Positions 57,523 through 64,000 of a stretch of DNA of 64,000 nt are shown here, one piece after another. Within the stretch, counting starts at the first letter, position 1. Each line of letters begins with the position of its first letter. The stretch lies in assembly GCA_029953675.1 (NCBI GenBank), contig JAMWBK010000006.1, positions 1,240,001 through 1,304,000 of the forward strand, read 5' to 3'. This DNA comes from Rhodosorus marinus (Eukaryota > Rhodophyta > Stylonematophyceae > Stylonematales > Stylonemataceae). Below the pieces are notes generated by a model. The model saw nothing but the letters and a program-made list of their open reading frames with translations, did not search any database and was not told where the DNA came from. Made by a program: the position numbers and the translations under genes.

Positions 57523-58510
57523 AGGATCTAAGACACGCTGGAACGTAGGGTTCCAACTCGCGTCGTGCGCAGGAAACAACGCGGCAACTGTGTCAGCCAA
57601 GTCAGCTCAATAACGCTCGGCTGAAACGCGTTGCTGGAGAATGGCCGCCCCCCGCCGAATATCCCCCTGTGCCACTGCTGCTTTTGCCCTAGCCTGTCGA
57701 CGAGAACGAGAAGGAGGCGAAGTCGAACACAAAGAGAAAGTAGACACACTAGCAAGGTAGAAAGATTCCAGGAAAGCAAAGTCCCCTGCGAGAAAAGACT
57801 GGACTTTACGTCTAATGGGACAGGCATGGCGCCCCTGGGAGACAGTGAGCACTAGCCGAGGAAAAAGAAACAGGAGTTGCCAGGCAAGTGCATCCTGAGG
57901 GTGGTCGGCCACCTCCATCAGTAAAAAGTCCAAGAGAAATGACACCCGCCGGCGCAGCCGATGAGGAAGGCAAGCCGGAGGAGATTGAGAGCAAAGGGGG
58001 ATTTCCCCAGAGGGAAAACCAGCAACAAACCCCGAGAACCAAGAGAAAAGGCGAGAACGCCAGGCCTCGGAGCTACCGGAGCTGGGAAAAAAATCAGGGA
58101 GCTCGCAGTGATCCCGGAAGGACTCAGGCATCCTGCTCTTTCACCTCTGAGGAAGCGTCGACTGGATGTGAATCCGTAGGGGGAGCTGGGGAAGGCGCCC
58201 CTGCCACATGCGTCAAATGAGGACGCTTGGGCGGAGGACCACGCAAAGAAGTCAAGGAGGCGTAAACGTCCGCCAGAACCGCGGAAACCCGACCCCGAAC
58301 GCCAAATGGCGAGGGGGTACTAGGCTCGAGGGCGAGCGGATCCACCTCCGAATCCCCGCGAGCAAAATCCATGGCAGAAGGCTCAACCACAGCCAGAGGC
58401 TCTACGCACGCAGAGAGACGCCTCACTGGGAACACCTCAGCAAAATCAGGATGGGTCTCCAAAAGCGGAGTTTCAGAGACAAGGAAATCGTGGACAGCGG
58501 AGTGGAGAAT

Positions 58511-58826
58511 GCCCCGAGTTGGAAGCCGGTCGCGCCGCTACCCGCCCGGTGCGGCCTTCGTCCTCCCAAGTGCTCCTTCGTGGGTCCGTTGAGGCCCGCG
58601 CGGGGGCCCTGGTAAGTACATTCCCTGCTGAGCCTGCCGTTGACTCTGTTCAACGGACCATATCTCCTCTCCGCTGGGTCTTGATGGCCAACGTGCGGCC
58701 CCAGCGCTCCTCGCGCTCCGGGGCCCGCATTCCTGTTCGCGATTTTCGTGACACGATGGCCTCGTGTCTCGGCGCGTCGCCCCGCGATTTTCTCTACGTT
58801 GATTTTTCGGGAAACCATGCTTCTTG
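58511..58826 (+). other. GC-rich segment with a 103-codon open frame
   Basis: The frame 58,519-58,830 (SVEARAGALVSTFPAEPAVD ... IPVRDFRDTMASCLGASPRD ... FLYVDFSG) is unlike the flanking RLE-A copies. It could be upstream ORF1 sequence of a fuller element or part of a host gene. I do not recognise it. Confidence 0.4.
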
Positions 58827-59249
58827 GTGACAGATCCGTTTATTCAGAGGCTAACTACTCTGAGAAGCGAGAGACAAGACGCTGATGACGCGCGGTCCAC
58901 AAACAAAGCAGAATTGGAGCGCCACAGGGTCAAAGAAAGCTCCGTGAGCAGACTATCTAAACGCCCTGGGTCGTTGCGAAACAGAGCTCGCAGCCAGCGA
59001 GAACCTGCACTATCTATCAAGCCAAAGCACTCAATAATGAGAGGGACGAACCGGTATGTCACCGCCGAATCGCGAAAGGTAAGGTTTGACATCGCTGCCG
59101 CGTACTGCGAATCTTTTGGTCGCCTGAGGACAAGGGATGGAGAGGTCAATGTACTCACTGCGACGCGCATTGAGGTCAGTCACAACGAGATCCGCCACCC
59201 GCTGTACCGCTGGGGCGTCACTCTCATCAGCAATTTCCGATGCCACTGC
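58827..59249 (-). mobile_element. RLE-A 3' fragment
   Basis: Minus-strand endonuclease end with tail (ATCCGTTTATTCAGAGGCTA at 58,831). Frame pieces 59,246-59,031 (IADESDAPAVQRVADLVVTD) and 59,170-58,844 carry the domain, with a small internal deletion that removes ARRRGAAAR (about 59,118). Confidence 0.85.
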
Positions 59250-59352
59250 CAGATACTGCGCACCAAATCCTATCTACTTTGTTGAAAACGTCTAATGCGC
59301 AGAGACCTGTTTTAGCGAATAAGGTTTTGACACGCGCGCTGGTGTTTCTTTA

Positions 59353-59907
59353 ATGCTTGATTTTGATCGTTTGTCTGCGGAATCCCTCGCCCCTTCGGAT
59401 CTCCTTGGCGCTCGCGCAGAGGACATTCTGAGCTTGGCGGTTTCGGCCCATTTTGAACGGCTTTCAAGGGTTCAGAAAAACCTGCTAGATCGGCTCCCAA
59501 ATAGGGGTTTCCTCCTTGCTGCGGTCCAAGATTTCCTTGCCTCGGAAACTTCGCTTTTGGAGAATCATCCTGACTTTGCTCAGGTGTTTCCCGCTGGGCG
59601 TCTTTCTGTGGGTGCGGAGCCTTGTGACGACGTGGGGCAACTACCCTCTATGGATGTAAATGTCGATCCAGAGGTGTACCCGTTCGCCATTGAGCCGAGC
59701 ACCCCTTCGCCCTTTTGCGTTCGGGGGAGGGTCTCCGGCTCCTTAGGGGCTATCTATGCATCCCTCTCCTCTTTGCGTGCCCCTCCGCTCAAGCGCCCCT
59801 TCTTGGCGCCAGTTGCGGGAGGAAATTCTTCTGATTCCGTTGCGGAAATGAGAGCAAAGAATAGAAACCCCCTGGGTCACCCCAAAGCTTCAACCGGGGA
59901 ATATTAG
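59353..59907 (+). pseudogene. ORF1 of RLE-A copy P
   Basis: 184 codons starting MLDFDRLSAESLAPSDLLGA. It aligns in its second half with the ORF1 end of copy M (LENHPDFAQVFPAGRLS; IEPSTPSPFCVRGRV; YASLSSLRAPPLKRP). No zinc knuckle or known nucleic-acid-binding motif was found. A stop at 59,905 cuts the frame; the expected end (VDTSSVVREHDV then stop) is still readable downstream and overlaps the ORF2 start in the bases ATGATGTCTGA (59,963-59,973). Confidence 0.6.
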
Positions 59908-59962
59908 AACCTTATCAATCTGCCTTTAGCTCCTGTAGACACTTCCTCCGTGGTGAGGGAGC

Positions 59963-60601
59963 ATGATGTCTGAGTGTTTTAGGGAACATTGCGAGCTTCC
60001 TGCTTTCTTTCCGAGCCCAGGTAGCTTTGAGGACTGGCGTTCTCGCCTTTTCTCTTGGTTCGAAGGTTTTGTTGGGCGTTTTCCTTCTGGGGATATCCCT
60101 CTTTACCCTCGTTCGCCCCCAGTCTCTCTCCCTCATCGTTTGCGCAGGAGGGTTTCTTTCTTTTGGATTTCCTGCTTATGGAGGTGGCCGACCATCCTCA
60201 AGCAGCACTTGCTTGGAAGCTTCTGTTTGTTTTTCCTCGGCTAGTGCTCACGGTCTCCCAGGGGCGCGATGCATGTCCAATTAGACGCAAAGTTCAGTCT
60301 TTTCTGGCGGGGGACTTTGCTTTCTTAGAATCTTTACACCTCGCTAGTGTCTCTTCTTCCTCTTCGTGGGGGAGTTCACCTTCTTCTCGTTCCCGTAGGC
60401 AGGTACCGGCAAAGGCAGCAGTGGCACAGGGGGATATTCGGCGTGGGGCGGCCATCCTCCAGCAAGGCGCTTCAGTCGAGCCGTATCGGACTGACTTGGC
60501 TGATCCAGTCGCCGCGTTGTTCCCTGCGCGCGACGTGAGTTGGAACTCTGAGTTCCAGCGTGTCTTAGATCTTTTTGTCGATTCCTCACGCGGTAGGGGT
60601 C
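59963..60601 (+). pseudogene. ORF2 N-terminal region of copy P
   Basis: Starts MMSECFREHCELPAFF. Recognisable blocks are WRSRLFSWFEGFVGRFPSGD, DHPQAALAWKLLFVFPRL, RRKVQSFLAGDFAFLESL, AVAQGDIRRGAAILQQGAS and WNSEFQRVLD. One base gained in the T-run near 60,155 shifts the frame relative to copy M. The function of this 200-residue region before the RT is unknown. Confidence 0.72.
60593..60601. repeat. target duplication GTAGGGGTC, left
   Basis: GTAGGGGTC at 60,593-60,601 recurs at 61,493-61,501 around a nested RLE-A insertion. In copies E and N this site reads through without interruption. Confidence 0.9.
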
Positions 60602-61492
60602 CAAAAAACCCTTTCGTGGGACATACATCGGGACTCGTATGCCACCCTTCTGAGTTTACCTTCGTGCTCGGCGTCGACTTTGGCTCGCCTGCGCGGGGAG
60701 TCTCAGCTCCCGTTTCTTCATGGTCATAATTGCGTATCCGCGGTTGGCGCTTACCGATCTCGAACTTCGCGTAAGCTTACGACTTTACCTGGGCTTGCCG
60801 CAACCCCCTTGGCCTGTTGAGCGGGATTCTAGACGCGCATTGTGCGGGGCCAATGTACCGTGGGGTGATTATGGTGCGCATCTGTTGGCGTCTTGTGCGG
60901 AGGTTCAAGGGGCCCGGACCAGACGCCATACGCGGCTCAACCGCTTGCTTTTCCGCTACCTTCGTTCTCAATCGCTCGGTACGGACCGAGAAGTGGAGTA
61001 CGAGGTCCCTCTGGCGGTGGCATCGGAAATTGCTGATGAGGTGACGCCCCAGCGGTACAGCGGGTGGCGGATCTCGTTGTGACTGACCTCAATGCGCATC
61101 GCAGTGAGTACATTGACCTCTCCATCCCTTGTCCTCAGGCGACCAGGTACCTGCCTGCGTCGGCTCGGCGTCGAGAAGCTGCAGCCCGGTCCATGCGGCA
61201 AGTGAAAAATTCGCAGTACGCGGCAGCGATGTCAAACCCTACCTTTCGCGATTCGGCGGTGACATACCGGTTCGTCCCACTCATTATTGAATGCTTTGGC
61301 TTGATAGATAGTGTAGGTTCTCGCTGGCTGCGAGCTCTGTTTCGCAACGACCCAGGGCGTTTAGATAGTCTGGTCACGGAGCTTTCTTTGACACTGTGGC
61401 GCTCCAATTCTGCTTTGTTTGTGGACGCGCGTCATCAGCGTCTTGTCTCTCGCTTCTCAGGGTAGTTAGCCTCTGAATAAACGGATCATCAT
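60602..61492 (+). mobile_element. nested 5'-truncated RLE-A insertion, 891 bp
   Basis: Same orientation as its host copy P. Begins in the middle region (CAAAAAACCCTTTCGTGGG), then AYPRLALTDLELRVSLRLYL, a zinc motif whose first Cys is replaced by Arg (RRALCGAN), and the endonuclease frame 61,064-61,465. It ends ...TTAGCCTCTGAATAAACGGA then TCATCAT. It has no RT. Confidence 0.92.
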
Positions 61493-61503
61493 GTAGGGGT
61501 CGC

Positions 61504-62860
61504 TTGCTTGTCCGGCCGGATGAGGTTCTGGCTCTGCTCCGGTCCGCCCCGAAAGGTCGTCCACCTGGTCCCTCAGGACTCCGGGTCGAACTTTTTCACT
61601 GGTTGGGTGAAGAACGGCTGGACGCCCTTGCGCGGGTACTGGAGGGTCTTGTCAATGGGGACGATTTTGCGCAGAGGCCTGGGCACTATTGTCGCGCTCC
61701 CAACTGGTCCTCTTGCCCAAGCCTGGACGTTCAGACCAGACACCTTCGCTTCGGCCAATCGGGATGTGCGAAGCATTGCGGAAGCTGGCGAGCCGCTTTC
61801 TATCGCGTCAGCTCACTAGGGAGGCCAGGGGGTTTTTTGGGTTGACCCAGGTCGGTGTCGGCTATTCAGGTGGCTGTGAACTGGTGACGCGTATCCTGCA
61901 GTTGGACGGTCTCCGCGATGAGCCCTTGGGCACGCTTTCTGTGAATTTCGCCAACGCGTTTAACAGTGTGTCTCGAGCACACGCGCTTGAGGTAGTTCGT
62001 CAGCTTTTCCCCTCTGGCTTCCCGTTCTTACGCCGCGTATATGGTGAAGCGCCGAACGGGCCCCGATTTGTCACACCTTGGGTGCCGAGAGCCACACCTT
62101 TGCGGCTCATACGGGTGTGCAGCAGGGCGATCCCTTAGGGCAGTTCCTGCACGCCTGTGGATTGCAACTGGTGCTGTTGCGGCTGAAACATCAGTTCCCG
62201 CGGGTCCGTGCGGTCGCCTTCCATGACGATGTGACGCTTCTTAGCACTCCCGACGATCTGGTGCCGGCCTACGATTTTCTCGGCGAGGTGGCTTCCTTGG
62301 TGGGGCTGCGTATCAACCATGCCAAGTGCGATTTCTGGGGGGGGGTCTCACTGCACCGCGGACACGGTTCCATCCGGGTTCCGAGATATTTGGCGAGCTG
62401 AGGGCTTCCTTCTGTTCGGTGTCCCCGTAGGCACCCCGATACTTGTTGAACGCAGCCTCTCCGCGCTCCTGAGTCATCACGATGAGCTCCTGCTCATCGT
62501 GATGACTCAGCTCCTGACTGAGCTGTGCACTCTCCCAGAAGGTACCCTTACCTCCAGAGCGCTCTGCTCATCTTCCGGTTCAGCGCATGCCAGAGGCTGA
62601 CCTATTTTTTGCGGCAGCTACCCTCCGAGTGGGGGTCTTGGCTGGCGCTCCGCGCAGACCGACGAGCGAGGGACGTGCTAGGCACGCTCATGGATGCTGA
62701 GCTATCTGTTTTGGGGGATGCAGAAAAGGACGTCCTTCACCGGCAGATCGCGTTGCCCGTGCGGTTGGGCGGGCTGGCTGTGGGATCTTATGCGTCGATC
62801 CAGCCGGCGGCTGTGGTGAGTTCGTGGGCCACTGCGCTTAGTACATGGTCTGCGGAGTGT
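61504..62860 (+). pseudogene. reverse transcriptase region of RLE-A copy P
   Basis: Blocks in order: RPDEVLALLRSAPKGRPPGP, VLLPKPGRSDQTPSLRPIGM, GYSGGCELVTRILQLDG, LSVNFANAFNSVSRAHA, GVQQGDPLGQFLHACG and AVAFHDDVTLLSTPDDLV. The catalytic pair is FHDD where most retroelements have YADD or FADD. Frameshifts near 61,670 and 62,075 and a foldback at 62,471 break it. The family resembles non-LTR elements by QQGDPLG and the entry block. Confidence 0.85.
62471..62508. repeat. perfect 17-bp foldback, 4-base loop
   Basis: GAGTCATCACGATGAGC, TCCT, then the exact reverse complement. Element E has only the first arm at the same place (53,382), so about 24 bases were added in copy P by fold-back copying. 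Confidence 0.95.
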
Positions 62861-62886
62861 GATCCGCATGTACTCACATGCGGATC
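62861..62886. repeat. perfect 11-bp foldback, 4-base loop
   Basis: GATCCGCATGT, ACTC, ACATGCGGATC. Copies E and N read GATCCGCATGTGAGTGGTTT here, so this is another snap-back duplication private to copy P. Confidence 0.93.
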
Positions 62887-64000
62887 GAACCACTCGGTTT
62901 GTTGAGTGGACTTCGGGTTGGGCGGCTGGACGGGACTCTCGCCCCACGGCTCGGGGGGGGTTTTTCGGAACTGGAGGCCGCTTTTCAACAATGTAACGCC
63001 CTGCCGAGTGGTACCCAGGCTCGGTGCGATTCCTGGGCGGCAGTTCTTGACTCCCTCGGTGGCCAGCGTTCGGGAGTCTCTGCTGCAGCACCGTCTGTTG
63101 GAAATGGTGTAGAAACTGCCGAGGATATTGACGCCGTGGCTGTGCCGTCGAGACCGCCTGAGCAGGGCGTTTCCCAGTCCGGTCCGGCCCCTTCGAGGAC
63201 CGATGTAATCCACAAAACCCTTTCGTGGGACATACATCGGGACTCGTATGCCACCCTTCTGAGTTTACCTTCGTGCTCGGCGTCGACTTTGGCTCGCCTG
63301 CGCGGTTTGGGGGGGAGTCTCAGCTCCCGTTTCTTCCCGGTCATACCTGCGTATCCGCGGTTGGCAATTAACGATATCGAACTTTGTGTAAGCTTACGAC
63401 TTTACCTGGGTTTGCCGCAACCCCCTTGGCCTGTTGAGCGGGATTTTCTAGACGCGCATTGTGCGGGGCCAATGTGCCGTGGGGTGATTATGGTGCCCAT
63501 GTGTTGGCGTCTTGTGCGGAGGTTCAAGGGGCCCGGACCAGACGCCATACGCGGCTCAACCGCTTGCTTTTCCGCTACCTTCGTTCTCAATCGCTCGGTA
63601 CGGACCGAGAAGTGGAGTATGAGGTCGCTCTCGCGGTGGCATCGGAAATGGCTGATGGGATTGACGCCCCAGCGGTACAGCGGGTGGCGGATCTCGTTGT
63701 GACTGACCTCAATGCGCGTCGCAGTGAGTACATTGACCTCTCCATCCCTTGTCCTCAAGCGACCAGGTACCTGCCTGCGTCGGCTCGGCGTCGAGGAGCT
63801 GCAGCTCGGTCCATGCGGCAAGTGAAAGATTCGCAGTACGCGGCAGCGATGTCAAACCCTACCTTTCGCGATTCGGCAGTGACATACCGGTTCGTCCCCC
63901 CTCATTATTGAGTGCTTTGGCTTGATAGATAGTGTAGGTTCTCGCTGGCTGCGTGCGAGCTCTGTTTCGCAACGACCCAGGGCGTTTAGATAGTCTGGTC
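62878..64000 (+). pseudogene. middle region, zinc motif and endonuclease of copy P
   Basis: Frame 62,878-63,702 covers LSGLRVGRLDGTLAPRLGGG, SWDIHRDSYATLLSL and AYPRLAINDIELCVSLRLYL. Extra T residues at about 63,445 shift the frame just before the zinc motif; the motif and endonuclease continue in the frame 63,459-63,911 (CGANVPWGDYGAH, VADLVVTDLNARRSEYIDL, QVKDSQY, then YRFVP) and in another frame to the window end. The same T-insertion occurs in copy N, marking recent shared ancestry. Confidence 0.8.

Larger units (their letters stand above)
56722..58510 (-). mobile_element. RLE-A copy M, 5' half with scrambled 3' side
   Basis: Minus orientation, holding the best 5' half in the window: ORF1 end (58,510-58,124; THPDFAEVFP, LEPSTPSPFGVRGRV), ORF2 start 58,131 (MPESFRDHCELPDFF) with stop and start overlapping in ATGCCTGA, N-terminal region to 57,535, then after element H the RT entry 57,249-56,894. 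At LTNE it jumps to a segment from the middle region (SRFFTVIPAYPRL ... VIMVRI, 56,893-56,722). A deletion or template switch removed palm and thumb. Confidence 0.83.
59250..64000 (+). mobile_element. RLE-A copy P, most complete copy, runs off the window
   Basis: Plus orientation. Possible 5' UTR 59,250-59,352, ORF1 59,353-59,907 and continuing out of frame, ORF2 from 59,963. Order: N-terminal region 59,963-60,590; a nested 891-bp element; RT entry 61,504-61,680; palm 61,689-62,401; thumb 62,525-62,860; middle region 62,878-63,440; zinc motif; and endonuclease 63,459 to beyond 63,911. Frameshifts occur near 60,155, 61,670, 62,075, 62,500, 62,870 and 63,445. The palm Asp of the first RT box is Asn here (LSVNFANAF). 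The end of the element lies outside the window. Confidence 0.88.

Noticed and set aside
49583-64000. CRISPR array or prokaryotic defence locus suggested by repeated near-identical blocks
   Set aside because: The repeats are copies of a retroelement in both orientations without regular spacing or spacers, and the genome is eukaryotic.

Overview
The window is nuclear DNA of a microbial eukaryote. Genes are split by short introns (about 74-113 nt, GT-AG), and the unique genes sit among dense transposon debris. No operons, ribosome-binding sites or bacterial signals are seen. The secreted Pro/Thr-rich proteins and protist-style gene mix would fit an alga or related protist, but the sequence does not let me name the group.

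Layout. 1-1,337: 3' part of UFD1, the Cdc48/p97 ubiquitin cofactor. 2,977-5,830 and 10,108-12,576: two paralogous multi-exon class-3 (diacylglycerol-lipase-like) lipases with identical intron phases, one duplicated pair. 13,154-18,376 (minus): a ten-exon full-size PDR-type ABCG transporter whose first nucleotide-binding domain is degenerate in the way known from fungal Pdr5/Cdr1. 19,623-23,850: a decayed Ty3/gypsy-like LTR retrotransposon with matching LTRs and a 5-bp target duplication, inserted into an older dispersed repeat; an unoccupied relative lies at 34.7-35.2 kb. 27,309-30,764 (minus) and 42,893-43,918 (plus): two secreted proteins that share an unrecognised cysteine-rich domain (two copies, one copy) followed by Pro/Thr/Ser-rich tails. 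The first tail is encoded by about 1.8 kb of GGCGTT-type hexamers.

35.4-64 kb is a graveyard of two related non-LTR retroelement families. The family called RLE-A here has ORF1, then ORF2 with reverse transcriptase, a CCHC zinc motif and a C-terminal restriction-like endonuclease. Its copies are truncated, frame-broken and nested in each other. Comparing copies gives target-site duplications of 5, 9, 9, 10 and 12 bp. The 3' tail, ending in TTCAGAGGCTAAC-type sequence read in reverse, also occurs as solo inserts as small as 28 bp. A BCS1-like AAA ATPase fragment is trapped in this region. Several foldback inverted duplications with tiny loops suggest repeated template switching.

The host genes (UFD1, lipases, ABC transporter, secreted proteins) do not form an evident pathway. 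The most coherent biology is the RLE-A family and its self-nesting insertion pattern. All exon boundaries were placed by eye from splice sites, reading frame and family conservation; no alignment or search was run.
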